Below, piece by piece: positions 1 through 12,600 of a stretch of 64,000 nt of DNA. The position numbers and the translations under genes were made by a program. The stretch's first letter is position 1; every line of letters starts with the position of its first letter. Source of the stretch: Numida meleagris (taxonomy: Eukaryota > Chordata > Aves > Galliformes > Numididae); assembly GCF_002078875.1 (NCBI RefSeq), contig NC_034412.1:83097575-83161574 (forward strand), written 5' to 3'. Under the pieces are notes generated by a model that was given only the letters and a program-made list of their open reading frames with translations, ran no database searches and was not told the origin of the DNA.

Positions 1-507
1 CTTTTGTGTTAGAAATGGGAACCAGACTCAAAGATGTTGGGCTGGCTCTGAGGTACTCTACCCATCATGCAGAATAGCATCAGGTGGAGTTGTCTTAGTT
101 CAGTTTAAAATAAAAATGCATTTCAATGCTAGATTTGAGATGTTCTAGCTGGGAAAGAATGGCACTTCATGAAAGCAAGTCTAAATCACAGAGATGAGGA
201 ATTAAATGTAGGCAGAGGTGTTTCTTCACTGTCCTGCAATGAACAGCTTGTATGAAAACACAGTATACATGGGAGCACAGGGTGCTCTCCCATTTAACCT
301 CTGAGTGCTTTTGTATTAAACACGACTGATAGTAGTGTGCATAAAACCTGAGAGGGGGATTCTTGATCCTGCAAAACCACTGAAGCATGTTTGTGCCTAC
401 GGATGTGTGGATGAGTAACTGAAGGTAATGTTACATTTGGTTTTGGTCAATATTAATTTTTATGGGAATATATATAACTTCCACATATCATTTGAAAGCA
501 TGAAATC

Positions 508-860
508 GCAGAATCATTATGGCTGGAAAAGACCACTAAGATCACCTAGTCCAACCCCAACCCCACCATGCCCACTAACCATGTCCGTCAGTGCCACACC
601 TACACATTTCTTGAACACCTCCAGGGACGATCACTCCACCACCACCCTGGGCACCCTATTCCAATGCCTCTCCACTCTTTCTGAGAAGAGTTTTTTCCTA
701 ATGTCTAACCTGAACCTTCCCTGGCGCAACTTAAGGCGATTGCCTCTCCTTGTATCATTGTTACTTGGGAGAAGAGCTGACTCCCACCTCACCACAACCT
801 CCTTCCAGGTCATTGTAGAGAGCAGTAAGTTCTCTCCTGAGCCTCCTCTTCTCCAAATGA
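508..860 (-). mobile_element. CR1 LINE 3' fragment
   Basis: The plus strand reads AGAATCATTATGGCTGGAAA followed by GACCACTAAGATCACCTAGT and the CR1 phrases CCATGTCCGTCAGTGCC and TTCTTGAACACCTCCAGGGA, the reverse complement of a CR1 3' end. It is 5'-truncated and diverged. The open frames over it on both strands are by-products of the repeat. Confidence 0.85.
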
Positions 861-1551
861 ATTAACTTATAATATATTTAATAATTGAAATTGAAGGCTC
901 TTGAAATAGTAAATTCATTGCAAAGAATGGTCAACCACTGTGCATTGCCTGTTGAGAAAAACACCCTAAAGCTTCACATTGCTTCTAAAAAAATCTTTAC
1001 CAAATAATATAAGTTGTAAATCTTTATTCAGCAGGAAAAAGTCACATTCTGAAAATCAAGGAAAAAAATAGGCTGTGTAATAGCAGTCACTGTGCTGTGT
1101 ATGGCATAAAACCCATATTTCCATTACTATTTAGTATCTAATTTATACAATCCATATGGGAACTTTTTGTACCTATTTTCAGGTGTTCTTGTTTACTATA
1201 AACCTAAAGAGACTTTTGTTCCTGATGAAAAGGCTTTAGAGCCTCTAAATTTTGAAAACACACTGGAAATCTTGTTTTCTGTATCAGTTTGTCAGTGTAT
1301 TCAGGTACTGTCATTTTTTGACTGGCAAGATATAAATTATGGAAAGGGTACAAATAACAACAGTGAATCAGAAACATTCTGAGCAATTTAAGTGTATCAC
1401 AGGTAGTCAGAGGGATTTGGGTTTTTTTTATTTTATTTTTTAATATTAGATATTCTGCTTGGAGATTATCAAGATCAGGACAGAGCCCTGAGCAATGTAA
1501 TGTAGCTGCCCATGCTCTGAGCCAGGGGCTTGACTGGAAGAACTCCAGGGG

Positions 1552-1612
1552 TCATAGAATTATAGAACCATAGAATGGCTTGGGTTGAAAGGGACCTTAA
1601 AACCCATCTTCA
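1552..1612 (-). mobile_element. Short CR1 3' end fragment
   Basis: TCATAGAATTATAGAACCAT then AGAATGGCTTGGGTTGAAAG is the reverse complement of the CR1 terminal ATTCTATG repeat and adjoining 3' sequence. Only about 60 bp remain. Confidence 0.75.
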
Positions 1613-3548
1613 GTGGCTGTACTGCAGTGTGTTATTACACAGTGTAAATGGGTAAATAAATATGTAAATGAAAGGGGTTATTTTAGTCCTTTTTTTTTCT
1701 GCTTGTGAGATCAAGAGAAAATTCATTGTATTGGATGCTTCACGCACCAAATCTTTCTTAAAATTACCTCTTTGGGAGGGATATAGATTTAAACAAGAGG
1801 AAATGAATTTTACATTTGCTGCTGAAGAAAATATTGTCTGATACAGCCAGTGTGCATCATATTTCGGGCTTTGTGCAGCGCTGGCGCACTTGGCTGTGCA
1901 CCTCCTTGCTTCTGAAACTCCCTGAGGAATGCACGCCGTTGGGATGCTGTGAGCATCTTGGCACAGGTTGGTTGGCCCCTGCCAAGCAATACTTGAACAT
2001 GTTTATTAGGATTGTAACTCCTTTCTTCTTCCTTGGTGCCTATTTTACTGATGTTTTTGTTATTGCGGGATTCAGCCTTATCTTCTCACTTCTGCATAGT
2101 CTTTCAAAAAGGGGCTTGCCTCACTGTGATGTCCTTTATCATCTTCTGTTAGCATGCTTCCTGAATTTTAAAATACAGTTCCCATCTGTGAATGATTTGC
2201 AGCTTGACACTCCTGTGATAAGTTAACGGATTTTTACTTTAATCTTTTAATTTGCAATCTTGGTGGCTACAGCTTCCTTGCAGGGAAAACCTTCCTTGCC
2301 ACCTTGAAAACAGCTGTTGTTGCTCTGCATTTGTGTTTGATTTTCTGTGAGGAACTTCTCAGGATCTCTTGAACTTGCAGATCAGTGGTGTGCACGCTCC
2401 CGCTGTAGGGTTCTGCGTGCGAGGTCAGGGGGAGCTGCCTGCTTGGGAATTTGTTTTTGTAAGGCTTGTGCAGAATTAGAGAAGAGTGAGATCACAGTGC
2501 CCTTGAATGCACTATTACACGGGTGTACAGTAAATTCTTAGAGGGGCTGGGGTATTTTTAGAAGTGAGTAATCATTTTTGAATCTATGGGTCCTTTATTG
2601 ATCTGCAGAAGAATTAACTGAATGGAAGCTTTTCTCAGGTAGGTTCAGTTCCATATGATGAGACTAGTGATGGTCATTAGGACCATAAAGCCCAGTCCTG
2701 TATGAACATGGGGTCAGAGTGTTCCCTCCTAATGTATTTCCTCTTCCTCAGGGACCAGAAGCTCAGTCCATCATTTCTCACAGACATCTGAGCATTGCTT
2801 CTCATGTGTAAGCTGCCAGGGAGCAAAGCTAGAGCTCCCATTGGTTGCAGGTGCAAGGCATCACACTAGTGGCCAGTTGTCACAAGTCCCAGTTAAGTGC
2901 ATTGATGTTAAACTCCTGCTTCATTTTTTGGAAGGTACCTTGTCTATATTGTGAGTAAGTTAGAAGTGAGTGAGATGGAGTTGCACTTGCAGTACCATGT
3001 GGATTTGTTCTGGCTGTGTTGCATACCCTTGTGCAAGGTCTGCTGATCCCCAAACCAAGAAAGAATAGAAATTAGAATAAAGTGGGCAAGATAAGGGCCT
3101 TCTTCCTTGTGCTGAAATCATCATTAACATGTTTGTTTTGCACATTATGTATGTAATTTTGTGTATGTATTTATATGTATCTATGTATGTCCTTGTAAAC
3201 ATGAAGCAAAGCTGACACCCAGAACTTTGTCCAAATAATTGATAAGTTTGTGCTTAACTTTTAATAACGTTGCTAAGGTACAGAAAGGTGACCTCAGAAG
3301 AACCTTCACTGCATTTCAGTGGGATTTAATTGATAGACACCCTGGTTATCTTCCTGTGATCTCATAAAATAGAGTCAATTAAAAATGTTGGTACGAGACA
3401 AGTTTATGGAAAGACTTATGTACTTGCTGATCCTGTGGATGTCTATTCTTATTTGCATATTGCCTGCCTAAGACTAGAATTTTTACCATCTTCTTTCCTC
3501 CATTTTTATAATGGTTTAAAATTCTGGAATATTCTTGCTTATTTTCAG

Positions 3549-3607
3549 ATCTCATCAGAAAACTAGCACAGCAGAAGTTTGGAAATACACAGGGCGATTA
3601 TCAAAAG
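3549..3607 (+). CDS. PROM1: PROM1 exon: N-terminal extracellular segment
   Basis: Acceptor ATTTTCAG, donor AAG|GTAAAT, 59 nt. Two bases complete a codon begun upstream (Asp), then [10 protein letters not shown] and GDYQK follow, matching the human DTLRKFLQKAYESKIDYDK region. It ends in phase 0. This is the first secure PROM1 exon in the window. Confidence 0.88.
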
Positions 3608-6600
3608 GTAAATTGTCTATGTGTATCTGCATAAAATAATGAAAACAGTGACTGAAATTCAGTTTTATTTCTAAAACAGTTGTATTTTAAAGTTATAACA
3701 ACAAGATATGGGAATGAAATTTGAGGGTAACAAGACTGATGATTTCTTATAAAATTTGAGATGGAAACTTGTCAAAAATGTCACAAAGAAAATGTCATAT
3801 GCCAGTGTTAAAAAACAACGCATAGTTAAAGGCTCCATTGTAAATTCGAGCAGTAAAGTGATTGCAGTCCTTATTATGCACAGGTTGAAGCTCCTTTGTA
3901 TAGAAAAATACTGCTTTTATTTGGAAATGCTTAATAGAGCGAACCATTACTGCTCAGTTCTCATGTTAGTTTCAGCTATTTTCCTCAAAAAGCTCAATTT
4001 ATATACTGCTTGTGGTGCCTTGGTCAAACTAAGTTTCCATAGTCTACTGATAAAGTATTTTTAGAGCGTGCTAATCACATTAAGTATACTCTCCATTCTC
4101 TCTCTAGGTTTGTGATTTTTCTGTAACAGTTGAAATTCTTAGGATGTCTGGTAGCAAGAGGAAGTAGAACGGAGCTTGGGTCTGATTTCAGGCTGTTCTT
4201 GAGGATGATGCTCCATCTTTGAAGCAGTGTCACTGCTTGAGTTCCAGCAGTAGGGATCATAACCAGGACCACGCAATGAACAAGTGACTCCATGTGAGCT
4301 TAGTATGGCATTCTGACAGGTAGATGGGCTTGGAGCTTGGCATACAGGCATTAATTTACTGCCTTGAATGAGGATGAGCTGAATCACCTTGGGATTTGCA
4401 GGGGGAAGGCCTTGTGTTTCTATGCCTTTCTGACAGCAAGCTCATTGCTCCAGGGGTTTGATATGCTCTGCATGACACTCGAGTGCTTGGATATTGTCCT
4501 CCTGCTGCATCAAGCAGCACTTGCCAATCCTATGGGTTTGTCTAGTGGGGCTTTGCCATAGCAATGCAACACCTGTCTGTGGTGCAGGCATTCCTAGAGA
4601 GCTTTGTTGGCTGGGTCCTTGGACTAAGTGTTAGACCATAGGTGCTTGAGTGTAGTGATTAGTAACTACTGTGTAAGTAATGAGAAATTTGAAACTAATA
4701 GCTGTAATCTGTAGTTAAAGTATTTGGTAAAATACTGTGTGATTGTAAGATGGCAGATACAGTATCAGGTGTGCTTGAGAAGATGTAGGCCATTTATAGG
4801 ACCTAATTCCAACCAGAATACAATCGAAACCTTGAAACAAATTTGGGAATAAATTAGGGCAAGTGGAGAGACTCGCAGAAGCCAAACGCATCAGAGGGAT
4901 GTAGCCAGGAAGAGATAAGTGTGGCTATGAATGTGCCTCTGGAGGAGCTCCTAGCAGAGGCAGGGAAATGGGAATGTTCATGAAGGGTGTGAGTAAGGAA
5001 CTGGAAATGATGCCTTGGGCTTGGTTGCTCAGTCAGAAGGAAAGAACTTGAACTATGATGGGCTCCAGGAGTGTCTGTTAGGATGGTCTGGGAAACATAT
5101 GGGTTTCCAGAGGACAGTGGAAGTCTTTGTTTAGCTTAGGAAAAGAATTGATAAGGGGTATGATTACTCCTTATAAATACATGTATATGGAGAAGAAACA
5201 CCAGGAAGAAAAGACTGCTATTTGGGCAAAAGATGGTGTTATCACAGAAGCGGGCGCAGAAGTGGGCCATGTGTGAGCATACGTTAGGGGAAGACTCACT
5301 AGTTCGCCAAGGAATCGCAAGAAAGGAAGTCTAACTGCTTCTGACATTTATCCTGTTAAATTTCTGCTGCCATTCCTTCATCTCTCTTCTTTTTAAAGCT
5401 ATTTGTAGAATGCGTTAGTGACTCAGGAGGCCCTCCCCAGTTCTGCGCTGTGTGTCCCTGTGATCCCAGCTGGACTCTTGCATAGATGCCTTACCATCCC
5501 CTGGCAGGGGCCCCGAGCTGCCAGGATAACCTGACAGCTGAGCACAGTTGCTGTGTGCTCTCAGGGGCTCAGCTCGCTGCTGCTGCTGCTGCAACAGCCT
5601 TAGTTCTGCTGGGAGATGGCTTGCTAAAACTGTTCAAAATCATACGTGGTACCATATTTTTAAGGGAGGTTAATGGTACCAAATATAATTGTGACTCTTT
5701 TAAGCATATTGTACAGTAGAAGTTCCACAAAGATGTGTGTAATGCTGAAGAAGAACTTCTTCTGATTCACACGCAGCAGCCTTCAGGTTGAGAGGTCTGC
5801 TGTTTTACCTGTGTAGTTTTTCTGCTGACAAGAAAAGGGAAAGCATTATCAGGTGTGAACTTTTCATATGGAGATTAATAGGAGAAATACAATAAATTAT
5901 GTTTTCATTGTGAAAACAAAGGGAAAACTAAGTTCTTCAGAAATTCCTGTCACTTAATATTTCACTTCCAGTGTTTTCCTGAAATACGAATGAAAAATGA
6001 ATTAAGAACCTGTTAGATACATTTCTCCATTCCTTCTTTTTTTACTTGTGCATAATTTATAATCTCTCCATATGTAGTTGAAAGAGAAAGTAAATTTCCT
6101 GTGTTACGTTCCCAAAACTGCTGCTGAAACTGCTGCACTTATGCCAAAATAAAATTAGCATTGAAAAGAAGATGTTAGTCAGGAATATCAGTCAGTTACA
6201 ACTGGTGGAATTTTTGAAGGAATCACAAAACCATGAAGAAATGCAGTCTCTGGCCTTGAGATTGCTGGGAATTAAAAGAAACAGATGTTTGGTACAGAAA
6301 TAACTGATCCGTGCTGCTCTAAGATGGAAATGTTTGTTGGACAGATCTTAGATTCCGTTTACGTACAAAGGAAACCAGACATTACCTGCTGTGTATTTTA
6401 TTGTACATAATTTTCTGTAATTACACAGTTGTGCTTCTGTGCATTATTTTACTTCAGTGGCTTGTTATTGTTTCTGTGTTGTTAATTGTTTTGATTGTGG
6501 TTAATTATTCATTACTCGATTTGTTTTTGTGCATGCTGCCTGTTACACACACTCTCCATTTGTTTTGACTTCCACAGCCTGAAAATGTTGTCCTGACACT

Positions 6601-9600
6601 CCAGGTAATGTCTTATCTGGTAGATGTACAGCTTTGACAAGAAACTAACCGTGTTGATATGTGCTACTCCTATTAAAACATTCATAACTGTTTCTTACAT
6701 TTTTAAAAATAGTCTTTTTCCATCTAACCTATTTTAAAATGTACATCATAGAATAGTTTCTGAAGTGTTCAGCTAACTAAAAAAGAAAACAGAAATGTTT
6801 TTGTGGGTTACTGTGTAATTCTTTCAGAAAAATACCCATATTCTTCTTCCAAGCATCTGGTTTGTGTTCTTCAGAAGGGATAACATCTTTAAACCAGCAG
6901 TTAATAGTAATGATAATTAAAAAAAAAAAAAAAAAAAAAAACTAGATTTCATCCTAGAATTGGTAATTAGGTCAGAAATTTGCAACTCTGCTAATGGTGA
7001 TGGTTGCTGTATTTGGATCAGTTGGTAATTAGGGATTGCGAGGAAGGGAGTCAGTGAAGCTGGAACTGGAGCATGATAGATAGCTTGTGTGAAATTGTAA
7101 CTTACTTTGCAGGACAATCTGCAGCCCTAGTTTCATCCTTTTACTGCCAAGCTGACCTTGTACTGGCAGATTTGTACAACAGAGGAGGATTCAAAGTATG
7201 AGTGTGACAATTAGTTCTCCCAAAATTGTAGAAAATCTGGGAAGAGAGATTTGTTAGGCAGGAGGGACAGCTGGAGCCTGCCACCCCATGCTGCCCAGCT
7301 GTCAGACACCTGCCTGGCCTGGCTGGGGCAGTACTGCCCTGTGTTTGCAGCAGCTGTCCCTGGGATGCTGCACCACCTCGCAGGTGCTGTGCCCCAAGCT
7401 GGTGGGGTATTGCACTGCAGGCTTTCCGTCCGTCCGTCCTTCCTTCCGTCCATCCTTCCTTCCGTCCGTCCTTCCTTCCGTCCGTCCTTCCTTCCGTCCG
7501 TCCTTCCTTCCGTCCGTCCTTCCTTCCGTCCGTCCTTCCTTCCGTCCGTCCTTCCGTCCTCCCTCCCTCCCTTCCTCCCTCCCGTCCTTCCNNNNNNNNN
7601 NNNNNNNNNNNNNNNNNNNNNNNNNNNNNNNNNNNNNNNNNNNNNNNNNNNNNNNNNNNNNNNNNNNNNNNNNNNNNNNNNNNNNNNNNNNNNNNNNNNN
7701 NNNNNNNNNNNNNNNNNNTTCCGTCCTTCCTTCCTTCCTTCTTTCCGTCCTTCCTTCCTTCCTTCTTTCCGTCCTTCCTTCCTTCTTTCCATCCTTCCGT
7801 CCCTCCCAGTTTGGAAAGCGTACTGTTAGCTGCTGATATTTTGCTGTTTGGCAGCAGAATAACTGTCTTTACCTGAGAGAGCCTAAAATCCACGCTGATA
7901 TGTTTTTCAATCCCTAAGCAGTTTTTTCGTCCGGAGTTTGCAGAAAACTCTGCTATTGCAGTCCATCATCCAGTGAAGGACGTCCCTTGGCTGTTCCCAT
8001 GAATCTTTCCGCTCATACCTGATTAAAAAAGAGAACAACGTACCCTCCCACCCAGTGCAGCATTGATCCAGACAGCCTCACTGACGCTTATGGAGGCTTT
8101 TTGGAAAACAGATGTGGGAAACATTAGATTTGTGGTCCAGGAAATCTAACGTGTTCATTTTTAATCTACTTCAATTGCATCACTTTGCATTCATTTCATG
8201 GGGGCATATTTCTTGCCTAGAATGCATTCCTGTAGCTTACTACCTAGCTCTCTCATTAAATAACTGTTAGCTGTTGGTGTCTGCAATGTTATGTATCTTT
8301 TTTGTTGCAAAAGTTGTTGATTTTTGACAAAAACACTGGGCCCATAACCTCAGAGACGTAGTAGATAGTTTAGTCTTTAGTTTAATTGTTATTAATTTGC
8401 TCTGTATGATTGCAGTGACTGTGTGATACCTGCTATTACCACTATTTTTGTCTGAATTGCAGGCCATCTACTATGAGATCGGTTTTATAGTCTCCGCAGC
8501 CTTGGGATTGCTATTTATTTTGTTACTGCCTCTTGTGGGACTTTGCTTCTGTATGTGTCGTTGCTGTGACAACTGTGGTGGGGAAATGCATCAAAGACAG
8601 AAGAAAAATGCTGACTGTCAGAGGAGCTGTTTTGCAACATTTCTTTTTGTTGCTTCTTTAATAATAAGGCAAGTGTAATAGAACAATGCGAAGCTTGATA
8701 TCGCACTAATTTTGCAGTGCCATGTGACATATAATGTTACTGTATTAGCCTATGGGTGCAGAAATGATTTTATTATGCTAAATAATATTAGTACTTATTA
8801 AAGAAAATGCAACTGCATTATAAAAGTGCTGCTGCCTTCAGTATCTCCAGGTCATTACATGTTCACTTGAGAGAAATGCAGATAAGGAACGTAAAAAATA
8901 AGCCTGAACCTGACAAATGAGGCTTCTGCCAGTCTCAAAGTGGCAATTGCAGAATGTTATGTTAAACTCATGAATAAATGATACTGTCTCCTATGTTCAG
9001 TCCACCCCACAGAGAGCCTGAGGTACAACATACTGTTTTGTTCTTGGTAGCGGTGAGAAAAGCCACTGCGTGACCTCCTGTGGTATTTGTTGTCTAATAG
9101 ATTTTCTTATAAGTTCAAATTAATGGGTTTTCTTCTGGGCACTGATTGAATTGTTTAAGTCATGCATGTGCTCACTGTAAATGCTTGAGTTTAGTTACAT
9201 TTTGATGCTGTTGGCATGAGGAGTATTCACATCCACTTGCTCTGTGCTGGGCGTGTAGCGGGTGATGAGGAGCTGCAGCCCAGGCTTTTATTTTCCCTTT
9301 AGATGCCTTCAAAGTACATTGTTTGCTTTCAGGTTTTTTTGTTGGTGTTTTTTTTTTTTTTTTAAATTTTCTTTCAACTTCTTCATTTTTTCACCTGCCC
9401 ATTTTTCTGATTTTCTTATATTCCGAAAAACCCATCACGTCTCTTCATCTGTACTATGTGAGTGTTCAGTCTGGTGGGACTTACCTTGTCACTTCACTGT
9501 AACCTTGATTTCTTTTTCATTTTACTGCTGTCTGTCATGCTGAATTAAGGCTTTTGTTACGCTTAATTGTAGCCCTTGGTGATACCCTGTATTAGATCAT

Positions 9601-12600
9601 GCTCCTTTCTGCCAAGTGTCACTGACAAACATGACACTTAAGTAACCTGAATTCCAGAAAGCCAAAAAGTACAGCAGGTGATACATCCTGCCACCATTGC
9701 GGGACAACAGTTCTTCCAAGTACAGCAGTGCTCAAAGAAAATATGTTACGAAGTTACCCTTCAGCATGCTGGAGCTGCAGGGAGCTGACAGAGCTTGCCA
9801 GAACCTTTACATCATTGTCTCAGGACACCGTGTTCAAGTTGTAGTGCCTGAGGGGATGTTGCCTGTCAGCGGAGAGTGCATTAAGAGATCCTTCCCCTGT
9901 CAGTCTCTAACTGGTGCGTTTGCTGCCAGCTGTTGCTGTGGTTTTAAGCAAACCCCAGGTCGTGAATGGGAGATCAGTGAGCCGTAGTAACACGTTTTCC
10001 AGGGCAGGGGAAACTGCCTCTTTAACTCATCTTTTATATCAGGCATCGGGAATGTCAGGTGCGTACCCCAAGGGAAGGGTTGGCCTGTGCTCTGTCCGCA
10101 TGCTGCCATGGGTGGAGATTATCCCATACGACTTGCAGCTAAGTCTGTAATGCTGCAAGTGCTGTGCAAGGCAAAGAGGGGCTTTGTACAGCTCATATTG
10201 CTGATCTCAGCCTGGCTGAGGTGGGTCTGGCTCTCGAATTTCCAGTACACAGCTACAGAAAGCAGGAGCCTGCTGCCCCTCGCAGATCTTCTTTAACAAG
10301 GGAAGAGAAGAAGCTATGCCTGGATCTATTTAAATCCATGGCAGCTTGCTTGCTACTGTTCTGAAATACAAAGGAGGGTCATGCTTGTAGCCATCTCTCC
10401 TTCCCACCCTCCTCACACGCAGAAAAAAGGGAAAGCCTGAGATGTACCTGTTTTTCCACCTCATGTACTATTCTCAGCCTAAGTCTCCTTGTGGGTGCAT
10501 TTCTGCTCTTCTCCCCACTTACCTTGCAGTTTCAGCTCAGTTGGAAGATTTACCTATGGTTGTTTTTCCCAAAACCACACTTCTCAAGGACTGGGCCACA
10601 GCTTCATACGTAAGCCGTGACAATAACACAAAAGAGTTCCGTCCTGAGCAAGTAAAGTGCTTCTGGCTAATCGCAGAAACAGCCAAAAGAGCAGGAACTT
10701 GAATGACCCCGGCTGCTACTGGGTGACATCAAGATAGGTCCAAACTATCTTTTCTTGGCTGGGAAAGAAAGCTCAAATGCATGATGGGAGAGTATTAGCA
10801 GGGGAAGGATGCTGAGCACAGAGCTTGCAATAGGTAGTACACATAGGCAACAACTCCTGAAAACTCTGGTAAGATGTGGATGGCTTTTCTGTGTGTCAGT
10901 ATGCAAGTTCACACCAACCTATGTATGCCATTAGTGCAGATTTTAGGAGATTTCAGTTCTCCTGTATTGATATTGCCGTACAAAGTAGGGACATTTTTAT
11001 TTATTTTTAATGAAAATGTACATGCCACTGCCAAACTTAATACCAGCCACAGAAAATGGTTTGGCTGATAGGACAGACAAGTGAGTGGTTGGTTTTCTGT
11101 CCTTCAGAGAGATGGTGGTGTTAAGTTCTTTTCTGAAGTTGTAGTTATATGTATGAAGTTGTAGTTGTTATGTACGATGTGCTAGGCAAAGCTAAGTCTG
11201 ATGAGATGGAAACAGTATTGGTATCTTGGCAAATCCCTCATTCAGGCTTCTTAGAAAGCATTTGGGCTGTGTAGAACTGATAATGCGCATTGTTCAGAAC
11301 CTGGGAATCAACCTTAATCAGAAGATTTGTTGAGCAGGTTAGTACAGAAAGCTCCAATCCACTGCTTTCTTGTGTTCGGTATTTCACGGTGAGGAAGGTG
11401 CCATTTGCCCTATATGTAAACCAGTTCTGTTTCTATTCTGTGACTTGAATTTTTTTTAGCAAGAACGGCTAAAGAAAAGGCTTAGGACTCCCCTGTAACT
11501 GGAGGGGTGACTTCTGTATCTCTCTGACACCCGACTAGGAGCTGAGTGTGGAGGATCCGACTCCTGACGAGCCTGTTTAAACAGTTCTCTGATCTGCATG
11601 TCCTTTCTCCTTGTAGCTGCTTACTGAATGTTGACTCAAGGTTCAGTTATATAATAAATAGATTTCTCTTCCTCTCTCGTGCTGTGTATTTGTTTAGTTA
11701 CATTCAGAACGTAGCTGCGGTTGTTCCGGGTGCATCAGCTGTATAAAGTATCTCCCCCTGTCCCGTGTCCTCCCACCCCTTCCATTTAGGAGACTGAAGA
11801 GAAAAATGATCATGCGCAGATCTCGCAAAGTACTGTTTTGTAAGCTTGAAATTGACCTTTCTAGTCTCTGAGCATAGCGCTGAAAAGGAATAATAACGCT
11901 GGCAGCCTGAAGAACAAAGATGGCATTATAAACTGAGTCTACAGAGTGACACACAAATGTTTACTTTTGCTGATAGCTTCAGATAGTTTGTCTTCAGATT
12001 TGAGGAGGAAGAAAAATATTTGACTACCTTAATAGAAAAATGTTTTCAGAACTATTAGCATTACTGTAGAAAGAAGACAAATTATATGTTGTATGTGTCC
12101 AAAATCCAAATCATTTGCAAAATGCAAACCATTGGATGTTGCTCAGGTTCTTGGCATTTTGTGCATCCTAAGTTCATTGTCCTTTGGTAGTATCTGATGT
12201 TAATGGCTGTGCAAGGGCTTGGCCATGTTGGAAATATAACTGCCCTTTGCTGTTAGTTAAGTAGTAAGGGGAATGTTGGTGGCCCTTTGTTAGTGGCTTC
12301 TTTTGGAAGGTAGCTGGTAGCCAGCATTAAAGGTAGAACTGAAATTTTGGTACAAGCAGCAGCATATATTTGTGCCATCTCTTCCTGTGTCATGCTCTGA
12401 AACCAAACTTTTTCTACTGAGTGTTTCTCAGCAGCAAGAGGTCTTCTACTTCACTGTGTTCAGGGAAGCTAAAATAGGAAAAACAAAGTAAAGATGAAGA
12501 TTTGTTTTGGATCACTGATAAAAAGAGGAGATGAGCCTCATCAGAGTGTTTGCTCCTGTCTTGCTGAGATGCATGTATCAGCGTTATTCTAGATACTCAC

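Larger units (their letters stand above)
1..3548. other. PROM1 5' intron, no coding exon recognised
   Basis: This stretch precedes the first recognisable PROM1 exon and should be intron, since the exon at 3549 must be entered in phase 1 from an upstream exon ending in the FPE region. It holds two CR1 fragments (508 and 1552) and several chance open frames. I see no signal-peptide exon and no promoter. Confidence 0.7.

Noticed and set aside
1183..1304. Exon-like open block (VLVYYKPKETFVPDEKAL) with AG and GT borders upstream of the first PROM1 exon
   Set aside because: It would end in phase 0 whereas the exon at 3549 must be entered in phase 1, and it does not resemble the conserved GILF...VVQP...FPE segment expected there. 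Possibly a chance frame or an untranslated alternative exon.
1816..2226. 136-codon plus-strand open frame
   Set aside because: No recognisable domain and no supporting splice or promoter context; it lies in the 5' PROM1 intron.
7141..7893. Long open frames on both strands across the microsatellite
   Set aside because: Tetranucleotide repeats without stops give long low-complexity frames, and the central part is N. Not protein-coding.
8669..8675. GT donor at 8674 (GGCAA|GTGTAA) for the TM1 exon
   Set aside because: Joining it to 13955 breaks the reading frame; only the GC donor at 8669 restores the conserved Ser and the TM2 sequence.
9697..9987. 96-codon open frame in a PROM1 intron
   Set aside because: No similarity recognised, no splice sites in phase with flanking exons.
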